From assembly GCA_002351705.1 (NCBI GenBank), contig DEHC01000043.1, positions 1 to 14,171 on the forward strand: DNA of 14,171 nt. Reading direction: 5' to 3'. The translations under genes and the position numbers were made by a program. The notes beneath the pieces were generated by a model. It made no database searches. It was not told where the DNA came from and worked only from the letters and a program-made list of their open reading frames with translations. Below are positions 1 through 6,160 of this stretch, piece by piece (position 1 is the first letter of the stretch; every line of letters starts with the position of its first letter). The stretch comes from Gammaproteobacteria bacterium UBA2810 (GTDB lineage: Bacteria > Pseudomonadota > Gammaproteobacteria > Enterobacterales > Succinivibrionaceae).

Positions 1-16
1 AACTGGGAAGTTTGAG
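1..16 (+). repeat. Left copy of an inverted repeat shared by the two window ends
   Basis: AACTGGGAAGTTTGAG at the left edge is the exact reverse complement of 14153-14168. A 16-base perfect match between the two ends is not expected by chance. It includes the TGA (13-15) that interrupts the reading frame of the first gene, and coding sense resumes right after it. A fold-back or chimeric assembly end, or a real dispersed repeat at both edges, would fit; the sequence cannot decide. Confidence 0.6.
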
Positions 17-1371
17 ATGATAAGAAGAGCGATGAGATTGAGTTCATCAGCCAAAATGGCATACATTACAAGGGCCATTTGGTGCTTAAGGAGACCAATG
101 ACTGCATTGTCTTTAATAAAGAGCCCACCGGTGCAAAGTGCCAGAAATGCGGGAGTAAGATTGTTGATGATGGCACGAATTACAAGTGTGAGAACGATGG
201 CAAACATTTCTTATGCTGGAAGGAATGGAAGGACGGATCCGGCATAAAAGTATCCCGTGAGGAACTGGTAAAAGTCTTTGACGGACATGGTGATGAGCTT
301 GAGGCCTATAAGAATGGCAAGCTCTGCAAGGGAAGGCTGGTGCTCAATGAGGCAAAGAACGGCCTTGAATTTGAGCCTGCCGACAGGAATATCGATGATA
401 CCGGATCGGAGGGACCGATCGGAGAGCCTGTTCCCCCCATCACTAAGCCGATTAATCCCGGGGAGGGCAAGCCCTTTTGGACTCGAATTATCGATCAACT
501 AATCATCAAATATCCATTTCTCTCCAGACACAGAATTATCCTCATTATCTTTGGCGCTGTCCTTGCTCTGGCAGCATTAGTTCCGTTGATAACCAATTTT
601 ATCGGTCTTCTGGGTGTGTTTTTCCCTGATCTGTTCAATATGAACAAGAGCAGCATCCATAGTTTTGAGATTACTTTAAGTAACAGAAAAAGCGCACAGA
701 AACTTGAAGAGTTCCTTGACAAGAACGCAGGCAAGATTGTTGAACTGACTATCCACTATAAGCAGAATCTCGTGTATGGCTGGACGCCATGGACAAAATA
801 CACTGAAGACTCCTATTATGGCGACAAATATGACTCCTGGGGGTGGGACAGTGCCGAACCTACTTATAATGTCACATACAGCTCTTTTGGTGATAACAAC
901 AGGTTTTATGTGAGATCATTTCTGTACGACAAGAACAGGTTTGAAGTGGAGTACAGGGACTTCGGCGGAATTGGGTACTGCGACTTCACAACAAGGTATG
1001 CATACCAACTGATTATTCCCTATGTCAAAAATAATGAGCGCATGTTTGAGTGGCAGAGAGACAGGGAAAAAAGCAGGGAATATATTGGTGCTCCGTCACC
1101 TTACTGGGTTTTGAAAGGAACCTTTATTGTCAACGTTAAAAATGGCGAGGAGCTGACAGACAACATAACAACCTTGTATGATGAATTTCAGAAGAAAAAG
1201 CTGAAAGCAGATTACGGCAAGGAATACGTTGTCCCGGAGATAGCCCATATACTCACAGTTAAACCAGACTGCGGCGACAGAAAGAGCAATGGTGACTATT
1301 CATTTTCCGGAAAAAGCTTTGAGCTGGAGCCTTTGACGCAGCGGGAGCATCGGCAGATGGATTACAATTAG
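16..1371 (+). CDS. Partial membrane protein with topoisomerase-type zinc-ribbon repeats
   Basis: No characterised family covers the whole protein. Counting from the TTG at 79, a zinc ribbon has Cys21, Cys24, Cys37 and Cys46 (CX2C-X12-CX8C), then the WKEW...REEL...KGRLVLN...LEFEP pattern. This resembles the C-terminal zinc repeat of type IA topoisomerases (Toprim_Crpt type). The frame is open from 16, and codons 16-130 encode the tail of a preceding repeat (DEIEF...NG...KGHLVLKE...F..EP) matching DELEA...NG...KGRLVLNE...FEP. The protein therefore has at least two tandem repeats, and TTG 79 is probably not the real start: the 5' end is cut off or damaged by the TGA at 13-15. After the repeats come a Pro/Gly linker (about 110-131), one or two hydrophobic segments (about 152-182), and an aromatic-rich C-terminal domain of about 245 residues, probably outside the membrane. 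Function unknown. Confidence 0.7.
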   Translation, partial: DDKKSDEIEFISQNGIHYKGHLVLKETNDCIVFNKEPTGAKCQKCGSKIVDDGTNYKCENDGKHFLCWKEWKDGSGIKVSREELVKVFDGHGDELEAYKNGKLCKGRLVLNEAKNGLEFEPADRNIDDTGSEGPIGEPVPPITKPINPGEGKPFWTRIIDQLIIKYPFLSRHRIILIIFGAVLALAALVPLITNFIGLLGVFFPDLFNMNKSSIHSFEITLSNRKSAQKLEEFLDKNAGKIVELTIHYKQNLVYGWTPWTKYTEDSYYGDKYDSWGWDSAEPTYNVTYSSFGDNNRFYVRSFLYDKNRFEVEYRDFGGIGYCDFTTRYAYQLIIPYVKNNERMFEWQRDREKSREYIGAPSPYWVLKGTFIVNVKNGEELTDNITTLYDEFQKKKLKADYGKEYVVPEIAHILTVKPDCGDRKSNGDYSFSGKSFELEPLTQREHRQMDYN

Positions 1372-1447
1372 AAACAGCGATGTCCCGGGATTTGGGACTG
1401 CGCGCCGCCGGCCGTTTCGGTGTCTCAGAAGACTCTGAATTTCTCCG

Positions 1448-1481
1448 GCCCGCCTGCTGTTTTAGTGAGCGGGCATTTTTA
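1448..1481 (+). terminator. Hairpin terminator after the zinc-ribbon gene
   Basis: GCCCGC (1448-1453) pairs with GCGGGC (1469-1474) across a 15-base loop and is followed directly by ATTTTTAT. The stem plus T-run is a typical intrinsic terminator for the plus strand, 77 bases after the stop codon of the upstream gene. The rest of 1372-1633 holds no convincing gene. Confidence 0.6.
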
Positions 1482-1608
1482 TGGGTGAAAGCTACTGCGG
1501 CCTGTGCAGATTCCTGCGGTATTTCAAGGCATGCCGCGGCGTGTTCGTTTCTGAAACAGAGCCTCTGCCGTGATGGCCAGGCTGAGACAGACTGTCCGGC
1601 GTGTTCAG

Positions 1609-1633
1609 GGCAGCTTTTTCTAACGCAGCTGCC
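1609..1633 (-). other. Inverted repeat just after the coaA stop
   Basis: GGCAGCT (1609-1615) and AGCTGCC (1627-1633) form a 7-bp stem directly downstream of the coaA stop codon on the minus strand. No T-run follows on that strand, so it is not a clear intrinsic terminator. It may protect the 3' end of the coaA message. Confidence 0.3.
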
Positions 1634-2617
1634 TCAGTTCCTGATCATGACCCTGACGAGCTTGTGATCCTGCCCCTTGGTGAGGACGAGATCAGCCCTT
1701 TCCCTCGAGGGAAGGATGTTCTCCATCAGGTTCTTAAGATCGATGCTCTCCCAGATGCCGGTCTCAATTTCGAGGCATTTCTCCACTGGCATGTCCGCGA
1801 ACTTGTGGAAATACGCCTCCGGCGTGTCCCTGGCATCCTCGCGGAGGCGCAGGAAGCGGTCAAGGAACCATTTGCGGAGCAGGGGCTCCGGCGCGTCCAA
1901 ATAGATGCTGAAGTCGGTGAAGTCCATGAGCTCCGAGGCACCGGCGTCAGTCCGGAGGCACTCGAGCACGTTGATACCCTCGATAATGAGGATGTCGGGC
2001 GACCCGACAGGTACTCCCGGCCCCTCGACGGTGTCATAGGTCTCATGGGAATAGAGCGGTGCGCGGACATCTTTTTCGCCAGCCTTTATTCTCCTGACGA
2101 AATCGATGATTTTCTCCGCGTCATAGGACTCCGGAAAGCCCTTCCTGTCCATGATCCCGCGCCTTGTGAGCTCCTTCCCCGGATAAAGGAAGCCGTCTGT
2201 CGAGACGAGGGAGACTTTGGGGCGCGAGGGGAGCTTCTCAAGGAGCAGGCGGAGGATTTCCGCGGTTGTGGTCTTTCCCGCTGCAACTGATCCCGCGATG
2301 CCGAGAATGAAGGTGCTGGGCCTCGTGTCACGGCGGAGGAGGCGTCCGACGGCGCCGCTTCGTGAGCGGTGGGCCTCATAGAAAAGCTGCAGCACTCCGG
2401 TGAGCGGCAGGTAGACCTCAGTGAGCTCGGACTGCGCGATGGCGGGATTTTTCCGGAGAACCTCCTCCGTGTCGTCATGCGAGAGAGGAGAGCAGAGAAG
2501 CGTGCCGAGAACAAGCCAGTTATCGCGCTCGAATCTGTCATAGACAGCTGCCTGATGCTCCGGCATCACGCCGTTTTCGGGTCTCTTATCCTGGTTATGA
2601 TAGATTTCTTCAGACAT
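1634..2617 (-). CDS. coaA: Pantothenate kinase type I
   Basis: CoaA phosphorylates pantothenate with ATP, the first committed and feedback-controlled step of coenzyme A synthesis, in the cytoplasm. The 327-residue product is close to the usual 310-320. It has the P-loop GSVAAGKT (residues 109-116), STDGFLYP (139-146), the family signature KGFPESYD (159-166), APLYSH (186-191), IIEGINVL (211-218) and the late ILPSRERADL (301-310), all in the order of E. coli CoaA. The ATG at 2617 is preceded by GGAG four bases upstream; that site lies in a hairpin. In E. coli coaA also precedes the tRNA-tufB cluster but on the same strand, whereas here it is divergent from it. Translation of 1601-2290 on the other strand is a shadow of this gene. 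Confidence 0.95.
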   Translation of the reverse strand: MSEEIYHNQDKRPENGVMPEHQAAVYDRFERDNWLVLGTLLCSPLSHDDTEEVLRKNPAIAQSELTEVYLPLTGVLQLFYEAHRSRSGAVGRLLRRDTRPSTFILGIAGSVAAGKTTTAEILRLLLEKLPSRPKVSLVSTDGFLYPGKELTRRGIMDRKGFPESYDAEKIIDFVRRIKAGEKDVRAPLYSHETYDTVEGPGVPVGSPDILIIEGINVLECLRTDAGASELMDFTDFSIYLDAPEPLLRKWFLDRFLRLREDARDTPEAYFHKFADMPVEKCLEIETGIWESIDLKNLMENILPSRERADLVLTKGQDHKLVRVMIRN

Positions 2618-2619
2618 TG

Positions 2620-2639
2620 TTCTCCGGCCCGGGGGAGAA
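2620..2639 (-). promoter_or_regulatory. Hairpin covering the coaA ribosome binding site
   Basis: On the minus strand TTCTCC (2639-2634) pairs with GGAGAA (2625-2620) around an 8-base GC-only loop. The 3' arm contains the only Shine-Dalgarno match for the coaA ATG (2617). A folded leader would hide the ribosome site, which suggests translational control or weak initiation of coaA. No known riboswitch or protein site is recognised. Confidence 0.45.
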
Positions 2640-2711
2640 TACCCGGACTTCCGTGTTGCTGTGAAAACCGTGAGCCTCGCGGGCGCTCTGCCCTGACAGG
2701 GAGATTATATA

Positions 2712-2741
2712 TTAAGTTCCGTGAAATTTGACCTGCTTCAT
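2712..2741 (-). CDS. Possible nine-codon leader ORF upstream of coaA
   Basis: A minus-strand ATG at 2741 starts MKQVKFHGT and ends with TAA. It is preceded by AGAGGAG with five bases of spacing, the best ribosome site in the coaA leader and better exposed than that of coaA. It lies about 95 bases upstream of coaA and downstream of the predicted promoter. It could be a leader peptide, a decayed gene start or a chance match; the peptide matches nothing known. The 2618-2890 leader otherwise holds no gene. Confidence 0.25.
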   Translation of the reverse strand: MKQVKFHGT

Positions 2742-2890
2742 AAAATCTCCTCTGTAAAGGAAGGAGAACACGCGGCCGCATGACTCCGCAATGAAGGGGA
2801 GGGCAGTGCAGCTTGCTGATTAAGGTGCCCACGAGGCTCTTTGTGCGGTTCTCTGCGCAGCCATGCTTTTCCTCAGCGATCCTGAAATTT

Positions 2891-2919
2891 TTTATAAAAG
2901 AATTATTACAATATATCAA
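2891..2919 (-). promoter_or_regulatory. Predicted sigma-70 promoter of coaA
   Basis: On the minus strand TTGATA (2919-2914) and TATAAA (2896-2891) are separated by exactly 17 bases. Transcription would start near 2884, giving a leader of about 265 bases before the coaA ATG. It is back-to-back with the tRNA promoter, with about 48 AT-rich bases between the two -35 boxes. Confidence 0.6.
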
Positions 2920-2967
2920 TGAGTTATGAAACAAATAAGAAAATTCTGAAAAAATATCAAAAAATAC

Positions 2968-2996
2968 TTGCAATCAAATAAGCCCGCCTTTATAAT
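2968..2996 (+). promoter_or_regulatory. Strong promoter of the tRNA-tufB operon
   Basis: TTGCAA (2968-2973) and a consensus TATAAT (2991-2996) are 17 bases apart. A-rich tracts (2949-2966) lie just upstream like an UP element, and the sequence after the -10 is GTGCTCAC. Strong stable-RNA promoters under growth-rate and ppGpp control look like this. The first tRNA base is at 3011, so the primary transcript has a leader of under ten bases. Confidence 0.85.
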
Positions 2997-3010
2997 GTGC
3001 TCACACTTTT

Positions 3011-3095
3011 GGAGGGGTTCCAGAGTGGCTAAATGGAGCAGACTGTAAATCTGCCGGCTCTGCCTTCGATGGTCCGAATCCATCCCCCTCCACCA
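3011..3095 (+). tRNA. tRNA-Tyr (anticodon GTA)
   Basis: An 85-base tRNA with a long variable arm, as expected for bacterial tRNA-Tyr. The acceptor arm pairs GGAGGGG (3011-3017) with CCCCTCC (3085-3091), then comes discriminator A and an encoded CCA (3093-3095). The anticodon loop reads CTGTAAA with GTA. The T-loop TCCGAATCC is normal. It corresponds in place to E. coli tyrU, which also lies between coaA and tufB. Confidence 0.95.
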
Positions 3096-3108
3096 TGTGC
3101 TCAATTTC

Positions 3109-3183
3109 GCGGGCATTGTATAGTGGCTATTACCTCAGCCTTCCAAGCTGGTGACACGGGTTCGATTCCCGCTGCCCGCTCCA
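3109..3183 (+). tRNA. tRNA-Gly (anticodon TCC)
   Basis: A 75-base tRNA. Acceptor GCGGGCA (3109-3115) pairs with TGCCCGC (3173-3179), then discriminator T and encoded CCA (3181-3183). The anticodon loop CTTCCAA gives TCC, decoding GGA and GGG. It closely resembles E. coli glyT, which occupies the same place in the cluster. It lies 13 bases after tRNA-Tyr, so both come from one precursor. The thrU and thrT tRNAs that flank this pair in E. coli are absent. Confidence 0.95.
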
Positions 3184-3223
3184 CTGATTTTCTTTTTTAA
3201 ATTCCTTTTTGATTCATCCCAAT

Positions 3224-3282
3224 ATACCTTGCGGCGTTTATTTATCGCAGTTAAGGTATCCTGACGTTGATTCAGATATAAT
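3224..3282 (+). promoter_or_regulatory. tufB leader: stem-loop and possible -10 box
   Basis: ATACCTT (3224-3230) pairs with AAGGTAT (3253-3259), with an inner GCG/CGC pairing. A consensus TATAAT follows at 3277-3282 but has no good -35 at 16-18 bases. This may be an extra weak promoter for tufB, or only leader structure or a tRNA-processing spacer. A second small hairpin, GTGCC/GGCAC (3302-3315), lies close before tufB. Confidence 0.3.
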
Positions 3283-3341
3283 GCAGTAGCTGTACCCGGA
3301 TGTGCCATCTGGCACGGTTGATTTCACTAAAGGTCGGAATT

Positions 3342-4532
3342 ATGGCGGAAAAAGAAAAATTCGTGCGTGATCGCGTTCATGTCAATGTCGGAACCATCGG
3401 CCATGTCGATCACGGTAAGACCACTCTCACGGCGGCTATCACAACCGTCCTCGCGAAGTACTACCATGTCGGCCAGGCCATGAAGTTCGACGAGATCGAC
3501 AAGGCTCCCGAGGAGAAGGCCCGCGGCATCACCATCAACACCTCGCATGTTGAGTACGATACCCCGAAGCGCCACTACGCCCATGTTGACTGCCCGGGCC
3601 ACGCCGACTACGTAAAGAACATGATCACGGGCGCTGCCCAGATGGACGGCGCCATCCTCGTTGTCGCCGCGACTGACGGCCCTATGCCCCAGACCCGCGA
3701 GCACATCCTTCTCGCCCGCCAGGTGGGCGTTCCCTACATCATCGTCTTCCTCAACAAGTGCGACATGGTTGACGACGAGGAGCTCCTTGACCTCGTCGAG
3801 GAGGAGGTCCGCGACCTTCTGACCGAGTACAAGTTCCCGGGCGACACCACCCCGGTAATCCGCGGCTCCGCCCTCGGCGCGCTCAACGGCGAGGAGAAGT
3901 GGGAGAAGAAGGTCCTCGAGCTTGCCGAGACCATGGACACCTATATCCCTGATCCGGTCCGCGACATCGACCATCCGTTCATCCTCCCCATTGAGGACAT
4001 CTTCTCGATCTCGGGACGCGGAACCGTTGTCACCGGCCGTATCGAGCGCGGCGTCATCCGCGTCAATGACGAGGTTGAGATTGTCGGCATCCGCCCGACC
4101 CAGAAGACCGTCTGCACCGGCGTCGAGATGTTCCGCAAGATCCTCGACGAGGGCATGGCCGGCGACAACGTCGGAATCCTCCTGCGCGGCACCAAGCGCG
4201 AGGAGGTTGAGCGCGGCCAGGTTCTCGCGAAGCCCGGCACCATCACTCCGCATACCGTCTTCACCTCAGAGGTCTATGTCCTCAACAAGGAGGAGGGCGG
4301 CCGCCACACTCCGTTCTTCAACGGCTACCGTCCTCAGTTCTACTTCAGAACCACCGACATCACCGGAACCATCGAGCTCCCCGAGTCGGTCGAGATGGTC
4401 ATGCCGGGCGATCATATCCAGATGAAGGTCTCCCTCATCCACCCGGTAGCCATGAACGAGAAGGACCGCTTCGCCATCCGCGAGGGCGGGCATACGGTAG
4501 GCGCCGGCGTTGTATCGAAGATCCTCGCCTGA
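3342..4532 (+). CDS. tufB: Elongation factor Tu
   Basis: EF-Tu carries aminoacyl-tRNA to the ribosome as a GTPase. The 396-residue product is full length. GTPase motifs are GHVDHGKT (20-27), the switch-I RGITIN (61-66), DCPGH (83-87), NKCD (138-141) and GSAL (175-178), followed by the two beta-barrel domains and the C-terminal EGGHTVGAGVVSKILA. The start chosen is ATG 3342, with AAAGG at a good distance; the ATG at 3300 would add 14 residues that read through a leader hairpin. Its place after tRNA-Tyr and tRNA-Gly and before secE matches E. coli tufB. G/C-ending codons dominate, as in a highly expressed gene. The final GGH replaces the GGR usual in E. coli. Confidence 0.97.
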   Translation: MAEKEKFVRDRVHVNVGTIGHVDHGKTTLTAAITTVLAKYYHVGQAMKFDEIDKAPEEKARGITINTSHVEYDTPKRHYAHVDCPGHADYVKNMITGAAQMDGAILVVAATDGPMPQTREHILLARQVGVPYIIVFLNKCDMVDDEELLDLVEEEVRDLLTEYKFPGDTTPVIRGSALGALNGEEKWEKKVLELAETMDTYIPDPVRDIDHPFILPIEDIFSISGRGTVVTGRIERGVIRVNDEVEIVGIRPTQKTVCTGVEMFRKILDEGMAGDNVGILLRGTKREEVERGQVLAKPGTITPHTVFTSEVYVLNKEEGGRHTPFFNGYRPQFYFRTTDITGTIELPESVEMVMPGDHIQMKVSLIHPVAMNEKDRFAIREGGHTVGAGVVSKILA

Positions 4533-4548
4533 TTTCAATTAGAGTTGT

Positions 4549-4620
4549 CTCCGCACCAGTGCGGGGGCTGTGTTTGTAAGGCGGGCTCCGGCCCGCCGGT
4601 TAGACTGCGGTGGAAACCGC
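4549..4620 (+). other. Three consecutive hairpins in the tufB-secE spacer
   Basis: The spacer holds three stems in a row: CCGCA/TGCGG (4551-4564, extendable by two pairs), GGCGGGC/GCCCGCC with a TCCG loop (4580-4597), and GCGGT/ACCGC with a GNRA-type GGAA loop (4607-4620). Only the first is followed by a weakly T-rich stretch. They may reduce read-through from tufB to secE or act in RNA processing. Confidence 0.45.
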
Positions 4621-4632
4621 TTCGGGTTCAAA

Positions 4633-5160
4633 ATGGCTAGCACAACTGCTCAGGAAAAAGAGAGAAAGAGAAAGAAGAGACAGGCCCAGGCCGAGAAGGC
4701 AAAGGCCGCTGACACACAGAATACCGCCGCTGCAGCTCCTGCGGCTTCTGACGCTGCGGCTCCTCAGGGCGGAAAGAAGAAGGCTGCGGCGCCTGCTCAC
4801 AGCAAGGCTGCTGACGCTGTCATGTGGCTTGTCGTATGGGCATCGCTCATCGGCGCTGTTGCCGGCAACTACATGATGACCCATCAGGGCGTTGTGCTCT
4901 ACCAGCGCATCCTCTTCGTCGTAGGCTGCTGCGTGCTCGCGCTCGTTGTCTTCCTCTTCACCTCACTCGGAAAGAGGACTGTGAAGTTCGCGAAGGACTC
5001 GCGCAACGAGCTGCGCCGCGTGACCTGGCCCACCAAGCAGGAAACAGTGCAGACCAGCGTAGTCGTCGCCATCGTCGTGCTGATTGTCGCTGTTGGCCTC
5101 TGGTTCTTCGACATCATCATCAGTTGGCTTGTTTCAACTTTCAACGCATGGCTGGGGTAA
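4633..5160 (+). CDS. secE: Preprotein translocase subunit SecE, extended N-terminus
   Basis: SecE clamps SecY in the inner-membrane Sec translocon. The diagnostic segment SRNELRRVTWPTKQET (about 123-138) sits before the last membrane helix. Three hydrophobic helices are visible (about 63-80, 91-111, 142-168), the E. coli-like three-helix form. The product is 175 residues against 127 in E. coli; the excess is a 62-residue Lys-rich then Ala-rich N-terminal tail. The start is ATG 4633 (MASTTAQEK); no good Shine-Dalgarno precedes it, only a GGAA-loop hairpin. A GTG at 4570 in the same frame would read through two hairpins and is not preferred. nusG follows after 3 bases, so the two are co-translated. 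Confidence 0.93.
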   Translation: MASTTAQEKERKRKKRQAQAEKAKAADTQNTAAAAPAASDAAAPQGGKKKAAAPAHSKAADAVMWLVVWASLIGAVAGNYMMTHQGVVLYQRILFVVGCCVLALVVFLFTSLGKRTVKFAKDSRNELRRVTWPTKQETVQTSVVVAIVVLIVAVGLWFFDIIISWLVSTFNAWLG

Positions 5161-5163
5161 GCA

Positions 5164-5982
5164 ATGGAAGATTCAGAAGTTAAGAATCCTGAGATCGACG
5201 AGACTGAGCTCTCCGGCGGGGAGTACCAGTATGATGAGGCAGCCGGCGGCGAGGCCTCTGATGAGGCCGCTGACGGTTCTGCTGAGCAGGAAGGCGGCAA
5301 GAAGCGCAAGGAGAGCGCCAAGGCTGCCGAGAACCGCAGGCTGAAGGAGCAGAAGCGCGAGGAAGAGCAGAAGAAGAAGCTCGAGGAGCGCCGCGAGGAG
5401 GCCCGCAAAAACGAGGAGAAGGCCCAGAAGAACGGAAAGATGCACTGGTACTTCATCCAGACCTACTCAGGCTATGAGCTCCGCGTGCAGAAGGCCCTCA
5501 AGGAGCTGCTCTCGAACTCTCCCGAGGAGCTGCAGGACAAGTTCGCCGACATCCTGGTCCCGACCGAGGAGGTCGTTGAGATCAAGAACGGCGTGAAGCG
5601 CAGAAGTGAGCGCAAGTTCTACCCGGGGTATGTTCTCATCCGCATGGAGATGATGGACGCAACCTGGCACACCGTCAATGACCTGAGCTTCGTCATGGGG
5701 TTTGTCGGCACCACCAAGCGCCGTCCTACCCCGAACCCGATCTCCGAGGCTGAGGCGAAGAGGATTCTCGATCGCATCAACGACAACGAGAACAACCCGA
5801 AGCCGAAGAACGAGTACCAGCCGGGCGAGGTTGTCCGCGTCATCGAGGGACCGTTCTCCGACTTCAACGGCACCATCGAGGATGTCGACTACACCAAGAA
5901 CAAGGTACGCGTATCCGTCATGGTGTTCGGCCGTCCTACCCCGATCGAGCTGGAGTTCTCGGAAATCGAGAAGGAACGCTGA
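5164..5982 (+). CDS. nusG: Transcription elongation/antitermination factor NusG, extended N-terminus
   Basis: NusG binds RNA polymerase and links it to Rho or to the ribosome (S10). The conserved part starts at WYFIQTYSGYELRVQKAL (95-112), with VPTEEVVEI, the RKFYPGYVLIRM segment and VMGFVGTT in the NGN domain, then the KOW domain (PGEVVRVIEGPFSDFNG) ending in VFGRPTPIELEFSEIEKER. The product is 272 residues against 181 in E. coli. The extra N-terminal 92 residues are acidic (1-44) and then a Lys/Glu/Arg-rich stretch likely to be helical or coiled-coil (46-92). ATG 5164 has GGGGTAAG overlapping the secE stop. An internal ATG (5440) directly before the NGN domain could give a short form, but the whole extension is open and uses the same codons as its neighbours. 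Confidence 0.94.
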   Translation: MEDSEVKNPEIDETELSGGEYQYDEAAGGEASDEAADGSAEQEGGKKRKESAKAAENRRLKEQKREEEQKKKLEERREEARKNEEKAQKNGKMHWYFIQTYSGYELRVQKALKELLSNSPEELQDKFADILVPTEEVVEIKNGVKRRSERKFYPGYVLIRMEMMDATWHTVNDLSFVMGFVGTTKRRPTPNPISEAEAKRILDRINDNENNPKPKNEYQPGEVVRVIEGPFSDFNGTIEDVDYTKNKVRVSVMVFGRPTPIELEFSEIEKER

Positions 5983-6059
5983 GTTCTGCCTGCCTTAAGG
6001 CGGATACTGGAGGGGGGATCGTCAGCAGCTATCTGTTAACGGTCCCTTCTGCCGTTTTG

Positions 6060-6160
6060 GGTTCCGGCATGTCCGGAACCTGCCCCGTGTCTCCGGTTTC
6101 AGGCGCGGGGCGTAGGGGATTATTCAGAAGGCGCCGGCCGCGGCTCACGCGGTTTGCGCC
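6060..6160 (+). other. Three strong hairpins between nusG and waaF
   Basis: The 202-base spacer has three stems: GGTTCCGG/CCGGAACC (6060-6080, 8 bp, perfect); an 11-bp stem with two G-T pairs (6082-6092 with 6101-6111); and GGCGC..CCGCG/CGCGG..GCGCC (6130-6160, 10 bp with a 3x3 internal loop) followed by TGGTTCTTTG. None has a clean T-run. The last may be a weak terminator for nusG. Confidence 0.45.

Noticed and set aside
1380..1667. 95-codon plus-strand frame after the zinc-ribbon gene
   Set aside because: It runs through the terminator at 1448-1481 and has no ribosome site or family resemblance.
1601..2290. 229-codon plus-strand frame opposite coaA
   Set aside because: It is the antisense of the clearly recognised coaA gene and its translation shows no known family.
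2726..2746. Plus-strand TTGACC with TAAAAT in the coaA leader as a promoter
   Set aside because: The two boxes are only 7 bases apart, too close for sigma-70.
2566..2973. 135-codon minus-strand frame in the coaA leader
   Set aside because: It starts upstream of the predicted promoter, overlaps coaA in another frame and has no family resemblance.
3300..3341. Upstream ATG that would lengthen EF-Tu by 14 residues
   Set aside because: It reads through a leader hairpin, and the ATG at 3342 has a proper ribosome site and matches the family N-terminus.
3327..4253. 308-codon minus-strand frame opposite tufB
   Set aside because: Shadow caused by the GC-rich codon use of tufB; composition is biased to Asp, Leu, Val and Ala without any motif.
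4570..4632. GTG start that would lengthen SecE
   Set aside because: The added codons are formed by two strong hairpins and give an Arg/Gly-rich sequence unlike coding DNA here.
4533..4632. tRNA-Trp between tufB and secE, as in many bacteria
   Set aside because: No cloverleaf, anticodon CCA arm or CCA end can be built; the stems are simple hairpins.
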